64,000 nucleotides of DNA, taken from the NCBI GenBank assembly GCA_022841745.1, contig JALHQW010000002.1, forward strand, positions 56,520 to 120,519, written 5' to 3'. The notes beneath the pieces are model-generated. The model searched no databases and was not told the DNA's origin. It saw nothing but the letters and a program-made list of their open reading frames with translations. Shown piece after piece: positions 24,687-32,194 of this stretch (its first letter is position 1; each line of letters starts with the position of its first letter). Source of the DNA: Saprospiraceae bacterium (lineage in GTDB: Bacteria > Bacteroidota > Bacteroidia > Chitinophagales > Saprospiraceae). The position numbers were made by a program, and so were the translations under genes.

Positions 24687-25301
24687 ATGGAAAGAAGAGA
24701 TTTTATGCAATCCGCAGGGCTGTTCGCCGCCATTGGTATCTTGCCGAACTTGGCCAATGCCACTCCGCCAAACTCCACCTTTCACAACCCGCTCGAACCC
24801 TTTCTGTTGCCTTCCGAAGCACCGCTTTCGCACAAGGGCAGTATGGACATCAAGGTTTGGGTGCGCTCACACAAGACGGGGGGCGTGTATTCCTGCGTGG
24901 AGTGTGCCGTGGCCCCAAAAATCATGGGCCCGCCACCGCACCTGCACAAGGAACTTGATGAATTGATGTACGTCTTGGAAGGCACGGCCAGCGTCATGGT
25001 GGAGGGGCAAGAGGTGCAAGTGCCCGCTGGGGGCTGGCATTTCAGGCCCCGAAACCTGCGGCACACCTTTTGGAATGCCTCCGAGCAGCCGCTCCGTTTT
25101 ATTGACATGTACTTTAACCAACCATTCGAGGAGTTTTTGGAAAGGATTTTTCACGAACTTACGCCCGAAAACGGCTTCCAGCCCGGCACGGACAAGCTGC
25201 GCAAGGAGCAGGACAAGCTCAACGATAAATTCGGGCTGGTCTATGCGCCAACGGCTTTTGAGGAGCGGCAGGCCATAGTCGCCAAGTACGGACTGCGCTG
25301 A
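24687..25301 (+). CDS. Exported cupin-domain protein
   Basis: A 204-residue protein starting MERRDFMQSAGLFAAIGILP. The RRDF motif before a hydrophobic stretch suggests Tat export. The single cupin barrel spans about residues 60-140: motif 1 is PPPHLHKELDELMYVLEG, with metal ligands H, H and E; motif 2 is RPRNLRHTFWN. The remainder is helical. Family members include dioxygenases and binding proteins; substrate unknown. It is followed, after an inverted-repeat region, by an AraC regulator. Confidence 0.85.
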   Translation: MERRDFMQSAGLFAAIGILPNLANATPPNSTFHNPLEPFLLPSEAPLSHKGSMDIKVWVRSHKTGGVYSCVECAVAPKIMGPPPHLHKELDELMYVLEGTASVMVEGQEVQVPAGGWHFRPRNLRHTFWNASEQPLRFIDMYFNQPFEEFLERIFHELTPENGFQPGTDKLRKEQDKLNDKFGLVYAPTAFEERQAIVAKYGLR

Positions 25302-25308
25302 GGCTTAT

Positions 25309-25409
25309 GGAGGTGACATCTTTTTGCCTGTCCAGTGAGATGACACCTTTTTGCCTTTTTCTTGACTAGTAAACCCTCAAAGGCAGAGCAGGTAAAAAGA
25401 TGCACCTCC
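25309..25409. repeat. Inverted and direct repeats resembling insertion-sequence ends
   Basis: GGAGGTGACATCTTTTTGCC (from 25309) pairs with CAGGTAAAAAGATGCACCTCC-type sequence ending at 25409. A direct near-copy, TGACACCTTTTTGCC, follows at about 25341. Multiple related terminal repeats of this kind are seen at ends of IS21-like elements, but no transposase is present. It may be a solo remnant or a terminator. Confidence 0.6.
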
Positions 25410-25433
25410 TCATAAAAACAACAACCACAGGCT

Positions 25434-26279
25434 ATGATGCTGAAAGACTTCTTACCACATCCATCGCTGCGGGCATTTGTCCGTTGCTACCGTATTGTGC
25501 ACCTGAAATTCGACAGCCAAGACCCGCCACCGTTTAAGCCTTATACACCCCGTCCGGAGCATTGCCTCGCCTTTTACCCGCACGACCGGGAGCGGGTGGA
25601 CTTCACACAGCGCAATGGCAGTGCCGCCAATATCCCCGTGGCACTGGTCGGGCAGGCGCTTTCCGTCACCAACCGCCATGTGCATGGAAATTTCATGGTG
25701 GTGCAAATCCTGTTTCAACCGGGCGGGCTGTTCCGGCTCACTGGCATGCCGGGCCATGAAATCAACGACTGCTATATCGAGGCTGACCATGTTTTTACGA
25801 AGGAAATCCACCAGGTGAACGAGGCGTTCTACCATGCCGACGACTACCCTGAAATCGTGCGCATCGCCAATGGCTTCGTGGAATCGCTCGTGCGGCGGGC
25901 GAGGAAGGATGCCCACCCGATTGACGCCGTGTGCCAATGGATGCTCGAACATCCCGCCACCTCCTTGGACAAAATGGCGAGGGCCGCCTACCTCAGCCCC
26001 AAGCAGTTTGAGCGTAAATTCAGGGAGCGCACGGGCGTCAGCCCAAAGGTTTTCACAAGGCTGGCACGTTTCGACCGGGCCTTTCGGGAGAAAAACCTGC
26101 AACCCAGCAAGGACTGGCAAAGCATCGCCTTCGATTGCAACTACTATGATTATCAGCACCTTGTGCGTGACTACCTCGACTTCACGGGCCTGCGCCCCAC
26201 CCATTTCCACGACCTCGAAAGCCGTGCACCGGAGCGCCGCTTCGGGCTGGCGGAGCATTATTATGAGACGCAGGTGTAG
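25434..26279 (+). CDS. AraC-family transcriptional regulator (DUF6597 type)
   Basis: A 281-residue regulator. The N-terminal ligand or oligomerisation domain (LKDFLPHPSLRAFVRCYRIV, HCLAFYPHDRERV, VQILFQPGGLFRLTGM) is of the DUF6597 type. The C-terminal AraC DNA-binding domain has two helix-turn-helix units (ATSLDKMARAAYLSPKQFER and WQSIAFDCNYYDYQHLVRDY) and the signature DFTGLRPTHFH. Translation can begin at either of two adjacent Met codons. Position suggests control of the upstream cupin gene, but no operator was identified. Confidence 0.9.
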   Translation: MMLKDFLPHPSLRAFVRCYRIVHLKFDSQDPPPFKPYTPRPEHCLAFYPHDRERVDFTQRNGSAANIPVALVGQALSVTNRHVHGNFMVVQILFQPGGLFRLTGMPGHEINDCYIEADHVFTKEIHQVNEAFYHADDYPEIVRIANGFVESLVRRARKDAHPIDAVCQWMLEHPATSLDKMARAAYLSPKQFERKFRERTGVSPKVFTRLARFDRAFREKNLQPSKDWQSIAFDCNYYDYQHLVRDYLDFTGLRPTHFHDLESRAPERRFGLAEHYYETQV

Positions 26280-26356
26280 CGCCGTTCAGCGCCGTTTTCA
26301 AGCTTTATTAAATATAAAAACACTACCTTTCGCTTGACAAAGATAGCCAAGTGAAA

Positions 26357-26644
26357 ATGAACCCTGCCAACTCCCTTCCCTTCCTCCTGCTTTTCTGCTG
26401 CCTGCACCCCGCAGCCCAGGAGCCTGTCGGCACCTTCTCCACCGAGCGCCTCGGCAGCAAGGACGGCATGTCGCACAGCCGGGCGATTTGCGTCCACCAG
26501 GATACCAAGGGCATTTTTTGGATTGGCACCTACGACGGGCTGAACCGCTACGACGGCATTGAGTTTCAGGTTTTTCGCCCCTCCAAAAGCGGTTTCTCAT
26601 TCGAAGCTGAAAATTGCCATTCCTGCAAACTCAATGCCGTATGA
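26357..26644 (+). pseudogene. Remnant N-terminus of a propeller-type hybrid sensor
   Basis: The frame has a signal peptide (MNPANSLPFLLLFCCLHPAA), then FSTERLGSKDGMSHSRAICV and IFWIGTYDGLNRYDGIEF, the first blade of a two-component regulator propeller. It breaks off after about 80 codons, and its TGA overlaps the ATG of the chimeric sensor that follows. The last residues (CHSCKLNAV) are probably leader sequence of the donor gene. This is the displaced start of the ancestral sensor. Confidence 0.8.
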
Positions 26645-29622
26645 AAAAAATTTCCACTTTCTGGCTGTTTATTTGCCTGTTGGCTTACCAGGCCGCTTTT
26701 ACGCAGCCTTGCACCAAACAAGCATTGTCATTTGACGGAGGGAATTGGGTGGAAATTCCAGATCACCCAACGCTTAGGCCCTGCCCGACCTGCCCTTTCA
26801 CGGTCGAAGTATGGGTACTGCGGGAGAGTGGAAATGAGGTGCAGCACATCCTGGGTAAGCGAATTGGTTGCGATGAAAAATATGATTATTACCAAATTGT
26901 ATTTGATCCATACTTGGGTTTCGGTAGTAGTAAGGGAGCGGCTGACACCAAGATTAACCTGCCGCTGTATGAATGGCACCACTTGTCGGCTGTTTTCGAC
27001 GGCGCTGAGTTTCGCTTTTACTGTGATGGTGTTTTAGTTGCAAGTGGTTCGGGTCCTATAGGTGATGGAGCCGGCACATCTCTTTTACTGGGCGCTTCGG
27101 GTGATTGTTATCCCTCATATTTTACAGGCAAAATGGACAATGTACGCATTTGGAATGTCGCTCGCACCCAGGAGGAAATTCAGGCTGATAGGTTTGGATG
27201 CATCACTGGCACGGAACCGGGATTGGTCGGCGCTTGGGACTTCGACGAAGGCAGGGGCGACATCGCCTATGACCTATCTCCCAACCACAATGATGGTATA
27301 TTGGTGAATAGCCCGGCATGGGTAGCAACTACGCTGCCGTGCTGCGACGAGCCGCCGCTTGATGCCGATGGCAGGATTTACATGGGCGGGCTGAACGGGG
27401 TGAACGCCTTGGAGGGGAAAACGACCGGGAAGCCCCGCGTCTTGCTTGCGAAGTTCAGCCTGATTGATGCGTTCAAGGACAAACGGATTTTCCTCAACCC
27501 CAAAAGCTATGCCGGGAGGGTGAAATTGTCCCCTTCAGTCATTTCGTTCGACCTGCAATTGGCGTTCACTAATTTCATAGACCCTGCCAAAAACCAGTAC
27601 GCCTGGCGAATGGACGGGCTGGACGAGGATTGGTCCTACGTCCGCACACAGAACATTGCATCGTACCTCCGCATGCCGCCAGGGAGCTACACCTTCCGGG
27701 CGAAGGCTGCCGACTCCTTCGGTACCTGGAGCGAAAACGAGTTGGTGCTGCGCATCACCGTACTGCGCCCCTGGTACGTCCGCTGGTGGGCTTGGCTGAT
27801 GTACGTGTCGGTAGCAGTTGCGGGTTTGTATTTCCTGAGAAAATACCAGATACGGGTTTTGCTGGAACGTGCCGAAAAGCGCCGGCTTCAGGAGTTGGAC
27901 GCTTTCAAAAGCCGTTTTTATACCAACATCACCCACGAGTTTCGGACGCCGCTGACGGTTATCTTGGGAAATTTGGAAATTGAAAAATTGGAAATTGAAA
28001 AATTGGGCAACCCCGGCGACCCCAAGATTTCTCAATTTCTCAATTTCCTGAGTTCAAAAAACACCATCATCCACCGCAATTCCGAATCCCTGCTACGGCT
28101 CATCAACCAGATTTTGGATTTGGCGAAATTGGAAGACAATTCCCTGAAAATCAACTATGTGCATGGCGACGTGCTGCCCTACCTGCGCTACGTCGCCGAG
28201 AGCCTGCAATCGCTGGCGAACGCCCAAAACGTGATGCTGCGGGTGGAGAGCGACCAAGCGAAAATTGAAATGGACTACGACCCAGAGCGGTTGCTGCAGA
28301 TTGTTCACAACCTGCTTTCCAATGCGATAAAGTTCACGCCGTCGGGCGGCAAAGTGATACTGCGGGTGGGCACAGACTTGGCAGGTTTTCAAAACCTGCC
28401 AAGTCTCAATCTCGCCATCAGCGACACGGGCGTGGGCATCCCACCGGAAGACTTGCCAAAAATCTTCGACCGATTTTACCAAGCAAATAAACCCCATTTA
28501 GGGGGCTGGGGGGCAGCGAAAACGGACCCCACAGGAGCAGTCGGCACGGGCATCGGGCTGTCTTTAACGAAGGAATTGGTGAAGGCAATGGGCGGGACAA
28601 TTTCGGTGGAGAGCTGTACATCCCCTTTAGTGGATAGAGGGGCAGGGACGGTGTTTACGGTGCGGTTGCCGATTACTCTTGAGGCATTGCCCCTGACCCC
28701 TAAAGGGGAACCTAACCTCGCAAATTCTGCTGAATTTTTAAAGGAAATAGTTTCCACAGCACTTCCCGAAATCGGTTCCCCTTTAGGGGTCAGGGGCGTA
28801 AGCCACGAGGGCAACCCTTCAATCCTTCAATCCTCCAATCCTTCAATCCTTTTAATCGAAGACAACCCCGACGTGGTGGAATACCTCACAGCCTGCTTGG
28901 GCGAACATTACCTCCTCGACTTCGCCTACAACGGCCGCTCAGGCATTGAAAAAGCGTTGGAAACCGTGCCCGACCTCATCGTCTCCGATGTGATGATGCC
29001 CGAAAAAGACGGTTTTGAGGTCTGCGAGTTTTTGAAAAACGACGAACGCACCAGCCATATCCCCATTGTGCTGCTCACCGCCAAAGCCGACATGGAGAGC
29101 CGCATTGCCGGGCTGCGCCGGGGCGCCGACGCCTATTTGGCGAAGCCGTTCCAGCGGGAAGAATTGCTCGTGGTGTTGCAAAACCTGCTCGAATTGCGGA
29201 AGAAGTTGCAGGCAAGGTACTCCGATTTCGGATTTGTGATTTCGGATTTCGGCAGGGACGAGAGGGTGGCTTCCGAAATCCGAAATCCGAAATCCGAAAT
29301 CGCCATCGAGGACGCATTTTTGAAAAAACTGAACGCCGTCATCGAAAAGCACCTCTCCGACGCCGAATTCGAAGTCCCGCAACTCTGCCGGGCGATCCAC
29401 TTGAGCCAGCCGCAGTTGTACCGCAAAATCAAAGCCCTCACCGACAAGTCCATCGCCTCCTACATCCGCACCGTGCGCCTGCACAAGGGCAGGGAACTGC
29501 TGAAAAATTCCGCCCTCAACGTCTCCGAAGTGGCTTACCAAGTGGGCTTCACCGACCCCGCTTATTTTTCCAGGACTTTTTCCGAAGAATTTGGCTTTGC
29601 TCCTAGCGACTTACGCAAGTAG
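26641..29622 (+). CDS. Chimeric hybrid two-component sensor: LamG domain replacing the propeller
   Basis: A 993-residue protein. It has its own signal peptide (MKKISTFWLFICLLAYQAAF), a LamG/concanavalin-like domain (about 28-225; ALSFDGGNWVEIPDHPTL, MDNVRIWNVARTQEEI), a short leftover of the last propeller blade (DADGRIYMGGLNGVN, near 240), a Y_Y_Y domain (about 300-370), a transmembrane helix (about 380-400), HisKA (ITHEFRTPL, H432), HATPase, a receiver (D783 in VSDVMMPEKDG) and a C-terminal AraC helix-turn-helix (SQPQLYRKIKALTDKSI). Everything after residue 236 is a normal hybrid-system protein; the upstream fragment holds the lost N-terminus. Several palindromes and tandem repeats are inserted in frame in loops. 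It probably senses a ligand through the new domain and activates transcription directly. Confidence 0.88.
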   Translation: MKKISTFWLFICLLAYQAAFTQPCTKQALSFDGGNWVEIPDHPTLRPCPTCPFTVEVWVLRESGNEVQHILGKRIGCDEKYDYYQIVFDPYLGFGSSKGAADTKINLPLYEWHHLSAVFDGAEFRFYCDGVLVASGSGPIGDGAGTSLLLGASGDCYPSYFTGKMDNVRIWNVARTQEEIQADRFGCITGTEPGLVGAWDFDEGRGDIAYDLSPNHNDGILVNSPAWVATTLPCCDEPPLDADGRIYMGGLNGVNALEGKTTGKPRVLLAKFSLIDAFKDKRIFLNPKSYAGRVKLSPSVISFDLQLAFTNFIDPAKNQYAWRMDGLDEDWSYVRTQNIASYLRMPPGSYTFRAKAADSFGTWSENELVLRITVLRPWYVRWWAWLMYVSVAVAGLYFLRKYQIRVLLERAEKRRLQELDAFKSRFYTNITHEFRTPLTVILGNLEIEKLEIEKLGNPGDPKISQFLNFLSSKNTIIHRNSESLLRLINQILDLAKLEDNSLKINYVHGDVLPYLRYVAESLQSLANAQNVMLRVESDQAKIEMDYDPERLLQIVHNLLSNAIKFTPSGGKVILRVGTDLAGFQNLPSLNLAISDTGVGIPPEDLPKIFDRFYQANKPHLGGWGAAKTDPTGAVGTGIGLSLTKELVKAMGGTISVESCTSPLVDRGAGTVFTVRLPITLEALPLTPKGEPNLANSAEFLKEIVSTALPEIGSPLGVRGVSHEGNPSILQSSNPSILLIEDNPDVVEYLTACLGEHYLLDFAYNGRSGIEKALETVPDLIVSDVMMPEKDGFEVCEFLKNDERTSHIPIVLLTAKADMESRIAGLRRGADAYLAKPFQREELLVVLQNLLELRKKLQARYSDFGFVISDFGRDERVASEIRNPKSEIAIEDAFLKKLNAVIEKHLSDAEFEVPQLCRAIHLSQPQLYRKIKALTDKSIASYIRTVRLHKGRELLKNSALNVSEVAYQVGFTDPAYFSRTFSEEFGFAPSDLRK
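28375..28405 (+). repeat. Perfect palindrome inside the sensor ATPase domain
   Basis: 31 bp with 15-bp arms (GACTTGGCAGGTTTT and complement, one-base loop), in frame. It encodes TDLAGFQNLPS between the strand ending KVILRV and SDTGVGIP, where other HATPase domains have a short turn. Confidence 0.9.
28690..28796 (+). repeat. Inverted repeat in the linker between ATPase and receiver domains
   Basis: 23-bp arms 28690-28712 and 28774-28796, exactly complementary (CCCCTGACCCCTAAAGGGG core), in frame. Related CCCCTTTAG/GGGGCAG pieces lie at about 28492-28516 and 28620-28650. A CCTTCAAT-type microsatellite follows at about 28817-28850, like that at 6431. Confidence 0.88.
29224..29301 (+). repeat. 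Inverted repeat in the linker between receiver and AraC domains
   Basis: 29-bp arms 29224-29252 and 29273-29301, 27 of 29 paired, built of repeated GATTTCG units. In frame; encodes SDFGFVISDFG and SEIRNPKSEI. Confidence 0.88.
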
Positions 29623-29875
29623 TTGAAAATCAACAATTTGTTATTCTGCTTTTTTTCCTTCCTGAACGATTAGTTCAAGTTTTTTCCCCTTTTGAATGAT
29701 AAGTCCAAACATTTGAACGATAGTTCCAAGCCCTTGGCAGGGGTGCTTCCCAACTTTGTACCGCAGCACAAACGAAAACTCGCATGACTAAATCGGGGCA
29801 CGGCTTCGGTAAGTTATACCTCTTGAATGTCCAAACCTGCCCAACCAGCATTTCTCAACCTTAAAATAATTCATC

Positions 29876-32032
29876 ATGAAAAAGATTTCCTTACTGTTCA
29901 GTCTCCTTTTCCTGCTGGCGACAGCAAACCTTTCAGCCCAAGCGTGGGCGCAAGTGGGCACCGACATTGATGGCGAAGCGGCGCATGATCGGTCTGGGTC
30001 CGTTTCCATATCCGATGACGGCAAACGCCTGGCAATTGGGGCTAACCAAAACTACGGCTCCGGTATTGTCTCTGGCCATGTGCGGGTATATGCGGAAAGC
30101 GGCGGGGTTTGGTCGCAAGTGGGCGGTGACATCAACGGCGAAACTTTTGATAACTATTCCGGCGCTTCCGTTTCCCTTTCCGCCGATGGCAAGTCTGTGG
30201 CAATTGGGGCTTGCTTCAATAACGGCAGCGGTCCCAACAACTCCGGCCATGTTCGGGTATATAAGGAAAGCGGCGGCGCCTGGACAAAAGTAGGCAGCGA
30301 TATTGATGGGGAGGCAGCAGATGATTTGTCCGGCATTTCCGTTTCCATATCCGACGACGGCAAGCGCGTGGCAATTGGGGCTTCCTATAACGACGGGAAC
30401 GGCACTGATGCCGGCCATGTGCGGGTGTACAAACTAACCGGGTCTAATTGGACGCAGGTAGGCAGCGACATAGATGGAGAGGCAGCGGGTGACAATTTCG
30501 GTGGGGTTGTTTCCATATCCGGCAACGGCAAGCGGGTGGCGATAGGTGCTGGGGGCAATGACGGCAACGGTTCCGCTGCTGGTCATGTGCGGATCTATTC
30601 GGAAAGCGGCGGAGTTTGGTCGCAAGTAGGCAGCGACATTGACGGCGAAGCGGCAGGCGACCTCTCCGGCTCTTCGCCATTCGGCTACTTCTCCGGCTAT
30701 GCTGCTGTTTCCTTGTCCGCCGATGGCCTGCGCGTGGCCATTGGGGCTTACCTCAATGACGGGAACGGCACTGATGCCGGCCATGTACGGGTTTATTCGG
30801 AAAGTGGCGGCACCTGGATGCAGGTAGGTAGCGACATTGATGGCGAAGCGGCAAGCGACCACTCGGGATCTGGTGTTTCCTTGTCCAACGATGGCAAACA
30901 CCTTGCGATTGGAGCTCCCAGCAATGGCGGCAGCGGTCATGTACGGGTGTTTTCGGAAAGCGGCGGAGTTTGGTCGCAAGTGGGCGGCGACATTGACGGC
31001 GAAGCAGGAGGCGACAACTTCGCTAGGGTTTCCCTGTCCGGCGCCGGTGAGCGCGTGGCGATTGGAGCTTTATTAAACGATGGCAACGGCACGGAAGCGG
31101 GACATGCACGGGTGTATGAGCAAGTTCCTTGCGATGCCGATGGCGATGGCTACGACAACACAGCTTGCGGAGGCACGGATTGCAACGACAACGATGCTTC
31201 GGTAAACCCCGGCGCTACCGAAATCTGCAACGGCCAGGACGACGACTGCGACGGCACGGTGGATGAAGGCACCACCGATACAGACGGCGACGGCATCTGC
31301 GACGCTTTTGACAACTGCCCCACTACCGCCAATGCCGACCAGGCTAATGCCGACGGCGACGCCAGCGGTGATGCCTGCGATGCCTGCCCGAACGACCCGG
31401 CCAACGATGCCGACACCGACGGCATCTGCGGCGATGTGGACAACTGCCCTTCCACCTCAAATTCCGGCCAACAAGACAGCGATTGCGATAGCGTGGGTGA
31501 CGCTTGCGACGTATGCCCAGGCGGTGACGACAGCGTGGACAACAACAACGATGGCATTGCCGATTGCAGCCAGTTGCTGAACTATTCACTTTACAGTTCC
31601 GCCTGGAAGGTGTGCGGTACCAATAAAATTTACGTTTGTCACAGCGGCGTTACCACCTGCATCAGTAAGAACCAGCTTTCCTCCCACTACGGCCACGGTG
31701 ATGATATTGGGCCTTGCGTCTCGTGCCCAGTACCCATAATACTTCCCGGTGGCAATAATGTCGCAATTAATGCCGATGACGTGGGCATGACCATTTTCCC
31801 AAACCCGGCTGGCAAAGAGGTGACTTTCCACCTGCACGGCTTCGGGGACGAAGCGGCCGAGCTGACCCTGCTCGATTATTCCGGCAAAGCCGTTTGGCAA
31901 ACAACCGTGGAGGAAGGGAGGCACGAACTAACGCTCGACCTCTCCGGTAACGCCTTCGTAAACGGGGTTTACTTCGTAAAGGTGAGTTCTGCCAGCAACG
32001 TGCTAACGAAGCGGTTGGTGGTTTCAAAATAG
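29876..32032 (+). CDS. Secreted FG-GAP-like/TSP3 repeat protein with T9SS sorting domain
   Basis: A 718-residue protein. Signal peptide MKKISLLFSLLFLLATANLS. Residues of about 22-415 hold seven repeats beginning W..VG.DIDGEA and containing VSISDDGKRVAIGA and GHVRVY, an FG-GAP-like propeller. Residues of about 418-560 are Asp-rich calcium-binding sequence (MopE-like DCNDNDASVNPGATEICNG, thrombospondin type 3 DTDGDGICDAFDNCP). The end (MTIFPNPAGKEVTFHLHGF to KRLVVSK) is a T9SS sorting domain. Expected at the cell surface or released. It follows the chimeric sensor, which could control it (position only). Confidence 0.87.
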   Translation: MKKISLLFSLLFLLATANLSAQAWAQVGTDIDGEAAHDRSGSVSISDDGKRLAIGANQNYGSGIVSGHVRVYAESGGVWSQVGGDINGETFDNYSGASVSLSADGKSVAIGACFNNGSGPNNSGHVRVYKESGGAWTKVGSDIDGEAADDLSGISVSISDDGKRVAIGASYNDGNGTDAGHVRVYKLTGSNWTQVGSDIDGEAAGDNFGGVVSISGNGKRVAIGAGGNDGNGSAAGHVRIYSESGGVWSQVGSDIDGEAAGDLSGSSPFGYFSGYAAVSLSADGLRVAIGAYLNDGNGTDAGHVRVYSESGGTWMQVGSDIDGEAASDHSGSGVSLSNDGKHLAIGAPSNGGSGHVRVFSESGGVWSQVGGDIDGEAGGDNFARVSLSGAGERVAIGALLNDGNGTEAGHARVYEQVPCDADGDGYDNTACGGTDCNDNDASVNPGATEICNGQDDDCDGTVDEGTTDTDGDGICDAFDNCPTTANADQANADGDASGDACDACPNDPANDADTDGICGDVDNCPSTSNSGQQDSDCDSVGDACDVCPGGDDSVDNNNDGIADCSQLLNYSLYSSAWKVCGTNKIYVCHSGVTTCISKNQLSSHYGHGDDIGPCVSCPVPIILPGGNNVAINADDVGMTIFPNPAGKEVTFHLHGFGDEAAELTLLDYSGKAVWQTTVEEGRHELTLDLSGNAFVNGVYFVKVSSASNVLTKRLVVSK

Positions 32033-32047
32033 GTAGAGTCAACTTGC

Positions 32048-32107
32048 GAGTTGTAAGCGGCGGCTGGTGATTGGGCTGCCCAATCACCAGTCGCCGCTCA
32101 CAACTTC
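32048..32107. terminator. Bidirectional terminator hairpin
   Basis: Long imperfect stem between GAGTTGTAAGCGGCGGCTGG (from 32048) and the complement ending at 32107, with a tight TTGGG/CCCAA apex. It lies between the convergent T9SS protein and xanthine dehydrogenase genes. Confidence 0.8.
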
Positions 32108-32194
32108 AAAATAAAAGCCTGATGCAACTTGCACGAGTTTCCAACCGGCATTTTCTGCGATTTCTTTCATAGCATTTTGCCAATCTAAAACCCG

